Source of the DNA: Luteibacter mycovicinus
GTDB taxonomy: Bacteria; Pseudomonadota; Gammaproteobacteria; Xanthomonadales; Rhodanobacteraceae
Assembly (NCBI RefSeq): GCF_000745235.1
Contig: NZ_JQNL01000001.1
Span: forward strand, 3,652,001-3,716,000
Reading direction: 5' to 3'
DNA length: 64,000 nucleotides
Shown here: positions 47,867-57,422 of the stretch, one piece after another
Layout of the letters: each line of letters starts with the position of its first letter
How positions within the stretch are numbered: the stretch's first letter is position 1
The notes under the pieces: generated by a model
What the model was told of the DNA's origin: nothing
Seen by the model: the letters and a program-made list of their open reading frames with translations, nothing else
Database searches by the model: none
Translations under genes and position numbers: made by a program

Positions 47867-48787
47867 ATGAACAACGACACCTGCATTGCACGTCTGGACC
47901 AAGTCGGCAAGCGCTACGGCAACCTCGTCGCGCTCGACGGCATCGATCTTTCCATTCACCGTGGCGAGTTGCTGGCAATGCTCGGGCCTAATGGGGCCGG
48001 TAAGAGCACGAGCATCGGTCTGCTGCTGGGTCTCATCCGCGCCGACAGCGGTACCGCCAGCCTTTTCGGCCGCGATCCGCAGGACATCGACGCGCGTCGG
48101 CGTATCGGCGTCATGTTGCAGTCGGCGAGTCTGCCGCCCACCTTGAAGGTGCGCGAGTTGCTCACCCTCACGGCGAGCTACTACCCGGAGCCGCGCCCCG
48201 TCCCGGAGTCCGCCGCGCTGGCCGGCATCGTCGACTTGCTTGGCCGGAAGTACAGCGATCTGTCGGGCGGTCAGCAACGCCGTGTGCAGTTCGCCATGGC
48301 GCTGGCGGGGCGTCCCGAAATCCTCTTTCTCGACGAGCCTACGGTCGGCATGGATATCACGGCCCGGCAGGCGCTGTGGGCCGCCATCCGCACGCTGGTC
48401 GCCGGCGGCTGTGCCGTGGTGCTGACCACGCACTACCTGGAAGAAGCCGAAGCGCTGGCCGACCGCGTCTGCGTCATCGCCAAAGGCAAGGTGATCTCCG
48501 AAGGGACGGTCGATGCGCTACGCGCGCATGTGGCTGTGCGCCGTGTTCGCTGTGATACCACGACACCGGTGGACATCATCGCGCAGTGGCCCGAAGTCTC
48601 CTCGGTCGACACGCATCAGGGGCGTCTGACCGTCGCCACGACGCAGGCGGAAGGCGTCGTGCGCCGCCTGCTCGATGCGGATCCGACACTGTCCGAACTG
48701 GAAGTGCAGCGTGCCGGTCTGGCGGAGGCCTTCACCGAAATCACCCGCGAATCCGAAGCCGGCGACGTCGCCCGGGAGGCCGCATGA
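47867..48787 (+). CDS. ABC transporter ATP-binding protein
   Basis: A 306-residue ATPase from the ATG at 47867, preceded by AGGGAGGG. Walker A GPNGAGKST lies at about residues 44-52, signature LSGGQQRRVQFAMAL, Walker B ILFLDEPTVGMD and switch His TTHYLEEAE. The about 80-residue C-terminal extension is typical of DrrA/NatA/CcmA-type exporters. It pairs with the overlapping permease gene (ATGA). In DesK/DesR-like loci such ABC-2 exporters are controlled by the adjacent two-component system, as the context suggests here. The substrate is unknown. Confidence 0.92.
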   Translation: MNNDTCIARLDQVGKRYGNLVALDGIDLSIHRGELLAMLGPNGAGKSTSIGLLLGLIRADSGTASLFGRDPQDIDARRRIGVMLQSASLPPTLKVRELLTLTASYYPEPRPVPESAALAGIVDLLGRKYSDLSGGQQRRVQFAMALAGRPEILFLDEPTVGMDITARQALWAAIRTLVAGGCAVVLTTHYLEEAEALADRVCVIAKGKVISEGTVDALRAHVAVRRVRCDTTTPVDIIAQWPEVSSVDTHQGRLTVATTQAEGVVRRLLDADPTLSELEVQRAGLAEAFTEITRESEAGDVAREAA

Positions 48788-49563
48788 ACACGATCCAAAG
48801 TACCGCCGTGCCGGTGATGACCGCCGGGCGCCTGATCAACGCTTATCTCCAGGAAGCCCGGGCGGAATGCCTGCGCTACCTGCGCAATCCAGGGTTCCTG
48901 CTGCCGACGCTGCTGTTCCCGTCGGTGTTCTACGTGATGTTCGGCATCTTCCTCGCGCATTCGAACAGCGCCGATGCGCCACGCTATCTACTTGCCTCGT
49001 ACGGCACGTTCGGCGTCATGGCGCCGGGGCTGTTCGGCTTCGGCGTATCGCTGGCGCTGGAGCGTGATACGGGGCTACTGACACTCAAGCGCGCCTTGCC
49101 CATGCCTCCCGGCGCATACCTCATCGGCAAGATGTGCATGGCCGTGCTGGTGGCCGCCATCATCTCGATCATCCTGCTTTGCCTGGCGACCTTCGTCGCC
49201 GGCGTATCGTTGCCCGCATCGCGCATCGCCGCCTTTTTCGTACTCCAGGTGCTCGGCGTCCTGCCTTTCTGCGCGCTGGGCCTGCTGATCGGTACGCTGG
49301 TGAAGGGGCAGGGCGCGCCCGGGGTGGTCAACCTGATCTACCTGCCGATGGCTTTCCTGTCGGGCCTGTGGATTCCGTTGCCGGTGCTGCCGCCGTTCCT
49401 GCAGTCCATCGCGCCGTTGTGGCCTGCGTATCATCTCGACCGGCTGGCGCTCTCGGTGGTAGGTCTCGGAGAGGGCGGTGACGCGATCCACGCGCTTGTC
49501 CTGCTCGGGTTCACCGCGGTTTTTCTCCTGATCGCGACGCGCCGCCTGCGCCGCTACGGTTGA
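48784..49563 (+). CDS. ABC-2 type transporter permease
   Basis: A 259-residue membrane protein with six helices and the ABC-2 pattern: FLLPTLLFPSVFYVMFGIF, the ERDTGLLTLKRALPMPP coupling loop and the conserved NLIYLPMAFLSGLWIPL near the C terminus. It overlaps the ATPase gene by ATGA and together they should form a dimeric exporter. Two histidine kinases and a regulator follow in the same run, beginning 6 bases later. Confidence 0.9.
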   Translation: MNTIQSTAVPVMTAGRLINAYLQEARAECLRYLRNPGFLLPTLLFPSVFYVMFGIFLAHSNSADAPRYLLASYGTFGVMAPGLFGFGVSLALERDTGLLTLKRALPMPPGAYLIGKMCMAVLVAAIISIILLCLATFVAGVSLPASRIAAFFVLQVLGVLPFCALGLLIGTLVKGQGAPGVVNLIYLPMAFLSGLWIPLPVLPPFLQSIAPLWPAYHLDRLALSVVGLGEGGDAIHALVLLGFTAVFLLIATRRLRRYG

Positions 49564-49569
49564 AGTAGC

Positions 49570-50793
49570 ATGACGCCACGCCTTTCCTCGGACACCCGTA
49601 TGGCCCGCTCGTGGTTAACGCCAGCACCGGACTCGCTCTGGAATCGCTTCCGCGACAAGCCGCGCCTGCGCGTTGCCAGCCTGTTTCATCTGGTCTGGAC
49701 GGTCTACGTCTTCGGCGATCTTGCGTTCGCAAGGACACTTTCGCCGCACTGGTGGCTCGTAACGGCGACTTCGTTTCCGGTGTTCCTCGGCCTGTATGCG
49801 CTCTGTTACACGCGGTCGCTGAGATGGTCGCCCTGGCTTGGCGGCGCGGCCGCGCTGCTGGGCTTTGCCGTCATGGGGGTCAATGCGAGCGCCGGGGGGT
49901 GTTATGTCATCTATGCCTGCGCGATGGTCGGCTTCGACGGTTCGCCAAAACGGTCATTCAGTGGCATGGGCGGCGTGCTCGGTGCGTTTGTCCTCGTGGG
50001 CTGGTACGTCTATTCTTGGCCTCCGGCGATCATCGCCGGCATCACCTTCATTGCGTTGTGCGTCGGCTCGATCAACGTGATCTACCGGTACAACGCGCAG
50101 CGTGACGCGGAACTCAAGCTGTCCCACGACGAGGTCCGCCGCCTTGCCGCGATGGCCGAGCGAGAGCGTATCGGCCGCGACCTGCACGATCTGCTCGGTC
50201 ACACCTTGTCGCTCATCACGCTGAAGCTCGAGCTGTCGCGCCGACTGCTCGACAAAGACGAAGCGGCGGCGCGCCGTGAGATGGAGGAAGCCGAGCGCGT
50301 AGCCCGGCATGCCCTCGCCGAGGTGCGTTCCGCGGTCACCGGTATCCGCGCCTCGGGCATCGCCGCCGAACTGGCCTCGGCGCGTCTTCTGCTGAATGCG
50401 TCGATGGTCGGCTTCGAGTACACCACCGAACTGCCCGTCCTTTCCGAGCGGATCGAAGCCGAGCTGGCTCTCGTCCTGCGCGAGGCGGTCACCAACGTGC
50501 ATCGTCACGCGCGTGCGTCGATCGCCGAAGCGCGCGTCGAGGTGCACGGCAAGGAACTGTTACTCACCGTCATCGATGACGGTAAGGGTGGCGTATCGGA
50601 TGAAGGCAACGGTATCTGTGGCATGCGCGAGCGCGTGCGCAAGCTGGGGGGCACGCTTTCGTTCGAGTCGGCTCGCGGTGCCGGCACGCGCGTGCGCATC
50701 ACGGTCCCGTTGAACCCCGGCGACCGGCTGGTGACGCCGCCTCGTGGCGAACTGCCGGGCGCGCTGCCCGGTAACCAGCGTCTCGCGTCATGA
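49570..50793 (+). CDS. DesK/NarL-type sensor histidine kinase 1
   Basis: A 407-residue kinase with an N-terminal membrane sensor of five or six helices (about residues 30-165) and no periplasmic domain of note. A HisKA_3 dimerisation region follows with phospho-acceptor His206 in ERERIGRDLHDLLGHTLSLI. The HATPase has N-box LREAVTNVHRHA and G-boxes DDGKGG and GMRERVRKLGG. The layout matches DesK, which senses membrane fluidity; the ligand here is unknown. Its stop overlaps the start of a second, related kinase. Confidence 0.92.
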   Translation: MTPRLSSDTRMARSWLTPAPDSLWNRFRDKPRLRVASLFHLVWTVYVFGDLAFARTLSPHWWLVTATSFPVFLGLYALCYTRSLRWSPWLGGAAALLGFAVMGVNASAGGCYVIYACAMVGFDGSPKRSFSGMGGVLGAFVLVGWYVYSWPPAIIAGITFIALCVGSINVIYRYNAQRDAELKLSHDEVRRLAAMAERERIGRDLHDLLGHTLSLITLKLELSRRLLDKDEAAARREMEEAERVARHALAEVRSAVTGIRASGIAAELASARLLLNASMVGFEYTTELPVLSERIEAELALVLREAVTNVHRHARASIAEARVEVHGKELLLTVIDDGKGGVSDEGNGICGMRERVRKLGGTLSFESARGAGTRVRITVPLNPGDRLVTPPRGELPGALPGNQRLAS

Positions 50794-51926
50794 AGTACTG
50801 GCCGGCTACCCACCCGGATTCGCTGCTGGCGAGTTTCCGTTCCCCGACCTACCTGCGCTGGCAGGCGGGCGTGCAGATGTTCTGGCTGATCGGCCTGGTC
50901 CAGGGGCCATTGGCCGTCCACGGTTTTCAGTGGTCGTGGATGGCGCCGACACTTGCCTCGATCGTGGTCTACGTGGCTTGTACGGTGGGCGTTTTCATCG
51001 GCCCGTTGTGCCGGTTGCCGTTTTACGCCGCTGCCATCGTCGCACTCGGTTTCGTCCTGTGGCTGGTCAATCCCATCTCGTTGGGCTACGTCGTGCTCGG
51101 CGTGTCCCTGTTGGCGTACGCCCGTCGACCGTGGTTCTGGCTGGTGGGCACGCTGGCCGCCACGGCGATGACCCTGGCCTGGGCGTTCGCCTTCGGCATC
51201 CCTTTTCTCCATGTATCGATCGTGTTCGCCGCCGGGTTGATCTCAGGTTGCGGCAACTACCTCTACGTGCGCGGCGCCCGCCGCGATGCGGCGCTGCGGC
51301 TTTCGCAGGACGAGGTGCAGCGTCTCGCCACGCTGGCCGAGCGCGAGCGCATCGGGCGCGACCTCCACGATCTGCTGGGCCATACGTTGTCGCTGATCAC
51401 CCTCAAGTCCGAGCTGGCCAAGCGTCTCGCGCTGGCCGATCCGGTGCGGGCGCAGCAGGAAATGGAGGAAGTCGAGCGCGTCGCGCGGCATACACTGGCC
51501 GAGGTTCGCAGCGCGGTGACCGGTCTTCGTGCCGGTGACCTTGCCGGGGAAATCGTTTCCGCACGCGTCATGCTGGAAGCGTCCGGTATCGCCTTGTCCG
51601 CCGAGCTACCCGATCGCTTCGATCTCGCACCCACGGCGGAGGCCGAACTGGCCCTCGTCCTGCGTGAGGCCGTCACCAATATTCACCGACATTCGAGTGC
51701 CACCGAGGCACGTGTCGTCATTACCCGGAATGGAGAGGAATTTTCGATGCGCATCACGGACAACGGCTGCGGAGGACTGGCGGCCCATGGCAACGGCGTA
51801 TCGGGCATGCGCGAACGCATCCGGCGGATCGGTGGCCGGCTGGCCATCGAGTCCCCGGCGCGCCAGGGCACGCTGCTCGCGATCAACCTGCCACGCGCCC
51901 GTGGCCTGGTGGAGCGCTCCGCATGA
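50790..51926 (+). CDS. DesK/NarL-type sensor histidine kinase 2
   Basis: A 378-residue paralogue of the kinase just upstream. It has a membrane sensor with about six helices (residues 30-155), phospho-acceptor His193 in ERERIGRDLHDLLGHTLSLI, N-box LREAVTNIHRHS and G-boxes DNGCGG and GMRERIRRIGG. The catalytic halves are close copies, while the membrane halves differ clearly. It overlaps both the first kinase and the regulator by ATGA. All active-site residues are present, so both kinases appear competent. They may form homodimers with distinct inputs or a heterodimer. Confidence 0.92.
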   Translation: MKYWPATHPDSLLASFRSPTYLRWQAGVQMFWLIGLVQGPLAVHGFQWSWMAPTLASIVVYVACTVGVFIGPLCRLPFYAAAIVALGFVLWLVNPISLGYVVLGVSLLAYARRPWFWLVGTLAATAMTLAWAFAFGIPFLHVSIVFAAGLISGCGNYLYVRGARRDAALRLSQDEVQRLATLAERERIGRDLHDLLGHTLSLITLKSELAKRLALADPVRAQQEMEEVERVARHTLAEVRSAVTGLRAGDLAGEIVSARVMLEASGIALSAELPDRFDLAPTAEAELALVLREAVTNIHRHSSATEARVVITRNGEEFSMRITDNGCGGLAAHGNGVSGMRERIRRIGGRLAIESPARQGTLLAINLPRARGLVERSA

Positions 51927-52525
51927 TCCGGGTACTTCTTGCGGAAGATCAGGCGATGGTGCGCGGCGCGTTGTCGGCGCTGCTCAACCTGGAGTCCGAT
52001 ATCGAAATGCTCGGTACCGCCGCCGATGGTGAGACGGCCTGGCGCGAGCTCCAGCGTCTGAAGCCCGATGTGCTGGTCACCGACATCGAGATGCCCGGGC
52101 TGACCGGGCTGGAGATCGCGCAGCGGGTGCATCGGCATGAGCTGCCGATCAAGGTCGTCATCGTGACGACGTTCGCTCGTCCGGGCTTCCTCCGTCGTGC
52201 CCTCGACGCGGGCGTCAGTGGCTATCTGCTCAAGGACGCACCGGCGGAGAATCTGGCCGATGCGTTGCGCACCGTGCATCGCGGCGGTCGCGCCATCGAT
52301 CCCCAGCTCGCGCTGGAAGCCTGGTCCGATGCCGACCCGCTGAACGATCGCGAACGGCAGGTTCTTCGCCTGGCAGGGGAGGGGCAGTCGGCCAGCGACA
52401 TCGGTACGCAGCTGAACCTCTCCCATGGCACGGTTCGGAATTACCTGTCAGAAGCCATCGGTAAGCTCGGCGCCGCGAACCGGATCGAGGCCTACCGCCT
52501 GGCCCGCCAAAAAGGGTGGCTCTGA
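51923..52525 (+). CDS. NarL/DesR-type response regulator
   Basis: A 200-residue regulator. The receiver domain carries acidic Glu8-Asp9, phospho-acceptor Asp54 (LVTDIEMPG), Thr/Ser switch in VIVTTFARPG and Lys in YLLKDAPAENL. The C-terminal LuxR-type HTH is LNDRERQVLRLAGEGQSASD and HGTVRNYLSEAIGKLG. The Phe in TTFARPGFLRRAL is typical of DesR-like proteins. It is the only regulator beside the two kinases. Its likely target is the ABC exporter of the same operon. Confidence 0.94.
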   Translation: MIRVLLAEDQAMVRGALSALLNLESDIEMLGTAADGETAWRELQRLKPDVLVTDIEMPGLTGLEIAQRVHRHELPIKVVIVTTFARPGFLRRALDAGVSGYLLKDAPAENLADALRTVHRGGRAIDPQLALEAWSDADPLNDRERQVLRLAGEGQSASDIGTQLNLSHGTVRNYLSEAIGKLGAANRIEAYRLARQKGWL

Positions 52526-52612
52526 GGGGCGATCCGCCGGGTAGAATGCACCTGCCCACGCCAGCCGGCGTCACGGAGATCCACTCGCATGCGGCGGCAC
52601 TCAGGGCCCAAT

Positions 52613-52634
52613 GTAGGAGCGAGCCCGCTCGCGA
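52613..52634 (+). repeat. single REP arm
   Basis: GTAGGAGCGAGCCCGCTCGC, a variant of the GTAGGAGC repeat with its own internal inverted GCGAG/CTCGC. No facing partner arm is found within 150 bases. It stands 9 bases before the next gene's start and could affect its translation. Confidence 0.75.
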
Positions 52635-52642
52635 ACACACGC

Positions 52643-53863
52643 ATGAACAGGTCGCGGCCTCCGCGTCTTCGTCCGGCGATCGCTCTGGCGCTGTGGACGC
52701 TTCTGTCCGCCTGCACCCACCCGCCCGCGCCACTCACCCACGACGCCTACATCTGGCAGCGCCAGTGGACTCCATCGCTGCGTGAGTCCGTGGCGTCCTC
52801 GTCGGATCTGGTTCGCGACTGGCGCGTACTGGTCGCACAGGCCGACAACGACGGCGGCTATCATGTTTTCACCCCGGACCGCGCCGCGCTGGCCGCCACC
52901 GGACGCCCGGTGGTGTTCGTGGTGCGTATCGACGGCCGTCTTTCGCATTTCGACGAGGCGTCTCTGGTGTCGCGCGTGGCCGGACTGGTGCACGACGCGG
53001 GGGCAGCCGCGGCGGGCGTCGAGATCGACTACGACTGCCCCACGGCGCGCCTGCCGGCCTATGCCAGCTTTCTGCGCCATCTGAAAGGCGAGCTTGGCGG
53101 CGTGCCACTATCGATCACGGCACTTCCCACCTGGATAGGGTCGCCCGATCTCGACACCGTGCTCGCGGTACCCGATGAGTCCGTCCTGCAGGTGCACGCC
53201 GTGCAGGCACCGCAAGCGGGTCTGTTCGATCCGGACGTGGCGATCGGCTGGATCGCCGACTTCGCCCGACATACCCATAAGCCGTTCCGGGTCGCCCTGC
53301 CTACGTACGGATCCCGGGTGAGCTGGAACGCCGACGGCACCTTGCTCGCGGTCGAAAGCGAGCAGGGTGCACGCGCCGCGGGTGCCGTCGCTTCCGAACT
53401 CTACGCCTCACCCGTCGCGGTGCGCGGGGTGGTCGACCGACTCGCTCGCGCCCGGCCGGCAGGTCTGGTCGGCGTGGCCTGGTTCCGCCTTCCGACACCG
53501 GAGGACACGCGTGCCTGGAGCCTCGCCACATGGCGCGGCGTGGTGACGGGGAAACTGGACGCACCGGCGCTGCGGGCCACGCTTCGTCCCGGCACCGGCG
53601 ACGCGGCCGCCGACGTACTCATCGACAACCCCGGCGGTATCGACGCCGTCGCGCCCGTCGCCGTGCGGCTTCCGCATGGCTGCGATGTCGCCGATGGTGT
53701 CGACGGATATGTCGTACGTCGCACCGACGACGGCCTCGAACTCGTTTCACGGCAAGCCCGTCCACTGCCCGCACACGTTCAGCGGCCGATCGGCTGGGCG
53801 CGCTGCCCGGCGGGTTCGCCCGTCACCTTATCCATCCGCGCTGAAGGAGCGCCGCTTTCATGA
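52643..53863 (+). CDS. DUF3142-like lipoprotein, unknown function
   Basis: A 406-residue protein from the ATG at 52643 (MNRSRPPRLRP). A basic N terminus, hydrophobic stretch and lipobox LLSAC predict a lipoprotein. The body, starting DAYIWQRQWTP, contains GVEIDYDCPTARLPAYASFL and SITALPTWI, which resemble a TIM-barrel glycoside-hydrolase-like fold and the DUF3142 family. The EIDYDC acidic pair could be catalytic. The start is supported by the lipobox, although no strong ribosome site is seen because a REP arm occupies that region. It overlaps the next gene by ATGA, so the two proteins probably work together in the envelope. Confidence 0.75.
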   Translation: MNRSRPPRLRPAIALALWTLLSACTHPPAPLTHDAYIWQRQWTPSLRESVASSSDLVRDWRVLVAQADNDGGYHVFTPDRAALAATGRPVVFVVRIDGRLSHFDEASLVSRVAGLVHDAGAAAAGVEIDYDCPTARLPAYASFLRHLKGELGGVPLSITALPTWIGSPDLDTVLAVPDESVLQVHAVQAPQAGLFDPDVAIGWIADFARHTHKPFRVALPTYGSRVSWNADGTLLAVESEQGARAAGAVASELYASPVAVRGVVDRLARARPAGLVGVAWFRLPTPEDTRAWSLATWRGVVTGKLDAPALRATLRPGTGDAAADVLIDNPGGIDAVAPVAVRLPHGCDVADGVDGYVVRRTDDGLELVSRQARPLPAHVQRPIGWARCPAGSPVTLSIRAEGAPLS

Positions 53864-56238
53864 TGAAGTCCCATTCGCTGGCCGTCGGCACGGCGCTGGC
53901 TCTGGCAGGCGCGGTCGCCCTGGCCTGCGGGCCGTGGTTCCCGTCCCAGATGCTGGACGACCGCGCCGCCACCCTGGCGGCCGTGCCGCAGAACACCTTT
54001 GCTTTCGAGGCTGCACATCTGCTGCCGTCGACCGATGCGCTGGTCGCCGTCGAAGCCAGCCGCTACGGCGAACGGGATACGAAGCCCGATCTTCCGCCGG
54101 ATCAGGCGGAGCGGGTGAAAACGCTCATGGCATCGGCGAGCGGCGCGGATGCCTTCGTCGCGGGCGAGGGTCTCCCGGCGGACGTGCGGGGCTACGTGGC
54201 CGGCGCGGTCGACTGGAAGCGCGCGGTGGCCGACTGCCCGGAGGCGCCCGAGGTCGACTACCCCGACGTCGCCGGCCGGCCGCTCTGCACCGGTTTTGAC
54301 GGTGACGCGCTCGCCAAGGCTCAGGGCCAGTTCGAAGCGGCGGCGGCACTGGCACCGGACCAGGCAAAAGCGCGCGGCGCGTGGGCGGCTTACATGCTTG
54401 GCGAGGTTCACGCGCTGCGCGCTGGCAAGGCGTTCGGTACGCCCGCGTTTGCCGCCGAACGCGCGGCGGCGGTGAAGGCCTTCCAGGACACGCGTGCCCG
54501 CGTGCTCGCCGGCGCCTCGGATGCGCAGGGCCTGGCGGTCGCCAGTTTCGGTGAGGAGGCACGCCAGAGCCTGTACGCCAATGGGAAACCGTGCCTCTGG
54601 GCCGAGATGGTCAGCGGCGACGACTGCATCGCCGATATCCCGGCCGCCGATCTCAAACACGCGATCGCGCTGTACGCCGCGCAAGCCGGTCACGGCTCCG
54701 GCATCGCGGTTGAATCGCTTGCCGCCCTGGCCGGCGCGGTCCTCGCCGTGCCGGTGCAGGCGCAGGCACTCGTCGACGGTCCGATCTCCCAGCGCCTGCT
54801 CGTTACCTACGCGCTGGCTCGGGTCGCTCCTCAGACGACCGACGGCCAGCCCGATCCCACACTCAGCGCGCTCATCGATGCCATCGGCAAGGTGGCGCCG
54901 GACAAGGTCGCCGCGGCGGATCGCCTGGCCTCGCTGACTTACTCGCTGGGCAGGTACGACGACGCCGGGAAACTCGTTGCGCACGCGGACGGTCCGCTCG
55001 CCGCCTGGGTTCGCGCCAAGCTGGCACTGCGCAAGGGCGATCGCAACGCGGCCGCCGGGGCCTATGCGGAGGCGGCGAAGGCCTTCCCTCGCGCAGACGA
55101 TCCCAAGGCCGCGCTCGAGCCCGCCAGCGTGCATCAGCTGATGGGCGAACGTGGCGTGCTCGCGCTGGCCCGCGGCGACTACGTCGAAGCGATGACGCGC
55201 ATGTATGAGGCTTCCACCGCCGTCGGTGGCGACGGCAACGTTTATGGCGAAGATGGCGAGGGCGTCGGCGCAGGCTACGGCAACGACACGATGTACATCG
55301 GCGAGCGCGTTCTCACCGTCGATGAACTGAAGAGCTTCGTGGATACGAACGCGCCCACGGCGACGCCTGCGCCGAAGGCCGATGACAAGGATGCTGCGCT
55401 CGCGTCGCCGTACTCGCTCACGCTGGGCGATCGCCTGCGCTGGATGCTCGCGCGTCGCCTGATGCGTGCCGGCCGTTTCGACGATGCTTATACGTATTTC
55501 CCCAGCGGTGTGGACAAGCGTTACGCGGAGGTCGACCTGCGCGCCACCGCGAAGGCCTACGCCGACGACCTGCATGATGGCGATCGCCGCTGGACCGATA
55601 TCGGCAAGGCCGAGGCGCGTTTCGCGGCGGCGAGGATCGCCCGCGAGCACGGCATGGAACTGCTCGGTTACGAGCAGGGCCCGGACTATCGCGACGAAGG
55701 CGGCAGCTACCCGGGCGGCAGTGGCCAGACGGCGGCGACGCTGAAGGACGACCTGGTAACCGGCGGGGAGCGTCAGCGCTTCGCGGATAGCACGGCGCAA
55801 CCCGACCAGCGCTTCCACTACCGTTACGTCGCGGCCGATGAAGCCGTATCCGCCGCCGACCTGCTGCCGCCGCGCTCCCAGGCCTTCGCCGCGAGCCTGT
55901 GCGTCGCCGCAGGATGGATGCTCGACGGTCCGCCCGGTTACGACGAGCCGGAAGAGGGCGAGGCAGGCAAACCGGTCAGCGAACGTCAGCGTCGCGCCGA
56001 GGCTTACTACGCGCGTTACGTGAAGCAGGGCCCGTACGTCGAATGGGCCGACGACTTCGGTCGGACGTGCGAGCAGCCGGATTTCGATCGGGCTCGGGAA
56101 CTCAAGCGTGCGCAGCAGGTGAGGGCGGTGAAGCACTTCATCCGTAAGCATCTGATCGTCGAAATCATCGTGCTGGCGCTCGTTGCCGCAGGCTTCGGCT
56201 GGGTCATCGTCCGGCGTCGACGGAAGCCCCGCGTCTGA
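53860..56238 (+). CDS. large envelope protein, TPR-like, C-terminal membrane anchor
   Basis: A 792-residue protein I cannot assign to a named family. It has a signal peptide (cut near ALACGPW, possibly a lipobox LALAC), a long helical Ala-rich body with TPR-like spacing (for example [40 protein letters not shown]) and one C-terminal helix (about residues 765-783, [16 protein letters not shown]) with a basic RRRRK tail. This suggests a periplasmic repeat protein anchored in the inner membrane, presumably a scaffold. It is translationally coupled to the DUF3142-like lipoprotein (ATGA, 53860-53863). Confidence 0.7.
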   Translation: MMKSHSLAVGTALALAGAVALACGPWFPSQMLDDRAATLAAVPQNTFAFEAAHLLPSTDALVAVEASRYGERDTKPDLPPDQAERVKTLMASASGADAFVAGEGLPADVRGYVAGAVDWKRAVADCPEAPEVDYPDVAGRPLCTGFDGDALAKAQGQFEAAAALAPDQAKARGAWAAYMLGEVHALRAGKAFGTPAFAAERAAAVKAFQDTRARVLAGASDAQGLAVASFGEEARQSLYANGKPCLWAEMVSGDDCIADIPAADLKHAIALYAAQAGHGSGIAVESLAALAGAVLAVPVQAQALVDGPISQRLLVTYALARVAPQTTDGQPDPTLSALIDAIGKVAPDKVAAADRLASLTYSLGRYDDAGKLVAHADGPLAAWVRAKLALRKGDRNAAAGAYAEAAKAFPRADDPKAALEPASVHQLMGERGVLALARGDYVEAMTRMYEASTAVGGDGNVYGEDGEGVGAGYGNDTMYIGERVLTVDELKSFVDTNAPTATPAPKADDKDAALASPYSLTLGDRLRWMLARRLMRAGRFDDAYTYFPSGVDKRYAEVDLRATAKAYADDLHDGDRRWTDIGKAEARFAAARIAREHGMELLGYEQGPDYRDEGGSYPGGSGQTAATLKDDLVTGGERQRFADSTAQPDQRFHYRYVAADEAVSAADLLPPRSQAFAASLCVAAGWMLDGPPGYDEPEEGEAGKPVSERQRRAEAYYARYVKQGPYVEWADDFGRTCEQPDFDRARELKRAQQVRAVKHFIRKHLIVEIIVLALVAAGFGWVIVRRRRKPRV

Positions 56239-56302
56239 CGAGGTCGCCCCGGAGGCGGGTGTGGGCGATAATCCCCACCCGTTACCCGATGTTGCCCTTG
56301 CC

Positions 56303-57340
56303 GTGAAGAAATCCGATTTCGACTTCGAACTCCCGCCCGACCTGATCGCCCAGGCCCCGCTGGCCAGGCGCTCAGGCAGTCGGCTGCTCGTGGTCGATGT
56401 CGCCGCGCGCAGCAAAAAAGACCGTAAGTTCGACGAACTCCCGGAAATGGTTCGTCCCGGCGACCTTTTGGTGTTCAACGACACCCGTGTCCTGCCGGCG
56501 CGTCTTTACGGCCGCAAGGAGTCCGGCGGCGCCGTGGAGATCCTGATCGAGCGCGTCACCGGACCCCATGAGGCCCGTGCGCAACTGGGTGTCAGCAAGA
56601 AGCCGAAGGAAGGCGGCAGGATCGAACTGGCCGACGGCAGCATGATCACGGTGCTCGGCCGGGAAGGCGAATTCTTCCTGCTGCGCTTCGAGTCCGAAGA
56701 ACCGCTGGAGCGCCTGCTGTCCCGTCTCGGCGAGATGCCGCTGCCGCCCTACATCGAGCGCACCGCCGATCAGTCGGATATGGAGCGGTACCAGACCGTG
56801 TTCGCTCGTGAGCCCGGCGCGGTTGCTGCGCCTACCGCAGGCCTGCATTTCGACGAGCACCTGTTACAGCGCCTGCGCGACGTGGGCGTCGATATGGGTT
56901 ACGTCACGCTGCACGTGGGCGCCGGCACGTTTCAGCCGATGCGCGCCGACGACGTGCGTGACCACGTGATGCACCGCGAGTGGCTGAATGTGGGCGCGGC
57001 GCTGGTCGAGAAGATCCGTGCGACGCGCGCCGCGGGCGGTCGGGTCATCGCGGTGGGGACGACCGTAGTCCGCGCACTGGAGAGCGCGACGGTGGAAGGG
57101 GTGCTTCGCCCCTTCGCCGGTGAGACCCAGATCTTCATCTTCCCCGGCTACAAGATCACCAGCGTCGACGCGCTGATCACCAATTTCCACCTGCCGCAGT
57201 CGACCCTGCTGATGCTGGTCTCCGCGCTGGCCGGTAAGGAAACGATTCTCGACGCCTATCGCTACGCGGTGCTCCAGCGGTACCGGTTTTTCTCCTACGG
57301 CGACGCGATGCTGATCTACCCGGCAGCGACGCCCGCATAA
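56303..57340 (+). CDS. queA: S-adenosylmethionine:tRNA ribosyltransferase-isomerase
   Basis: A 345-residue protein (E. coli 356). It transfers ribose from SAM to preQ1 at tRNA wobble position 34 to make epoxyqueuosine. Family motifs are [63 protein letters not shown] and [19 protein letters not shown]. The GTG at 56303 is preferred because it gives the family N terminus; an earlier in-frame ATG lies inside the previous gene. tgt, the usual neighbour, is not in this window. Confidence 0.95.
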   Translation: MKKSDFDFELPPDLIAQAPLARRSGSRLLVVDVAARSKKDRKFDELPEMVRPGDLLVFNDTRVLPARLYGRKESGGAVEILIERVTGPHEARAQLGVSKKPKEGGRIELADGSMITVLGREGEFFLLRFESEEPLERLLSRLGEMPLPPYIERTADQSDMERYQTVFAREPGAVAAPTAGLHFDEHLLQRLRDVGVDMGYVTLHVGAGTFQPMRADDVRDHVMHREWLNVGAALVEKIRATRAAGGRVIAVGTTVVRALESATVEGVLRPFAGETQIFIFPGYKITSVDALITNFHLPQSTLLMLVSALAGKETILDAYRYAVLQRYRFFSYGDAMLIYPAATPA

Positions 57341-57363
57341 GCGGCAAGGCAGCCGCCCTGGCC

Positions 57364-57390
57364 TAAAGCTTTGCCAGGGTGGGCCGATAA
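57364..57390 (+). promoter_or_regulatory. sigma-28 (FliA) promoter of the chemotaxis operon
   Basis: TAAAGCTT (57364-57371), an 11-base spacer, then GCCGATAA (57383-57390). Against the enterobacterial consensus TAAAGTTT-N11-GCCGATAA this is seven of eight and eight of eight with exact spacing. It lies 32 bases before the STAS gene. A 7-bp hairpin CCCTGGC/GCCAGGG overlaps the -35 box. Confidence 0.92.
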
Positions 57391-57422
57391 GCCCATCGAA
57401 CGACCCACCCACGGTACGGACG

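Noticed and set aside
53779..56484. Minus-strand open frame of about 900 codons antisense to the large envelope protein
   Set aside because: It covers parts of three plus-strand genes with normal starts and overlaps, and has a low-complexity Arg/Gly-rich translation.
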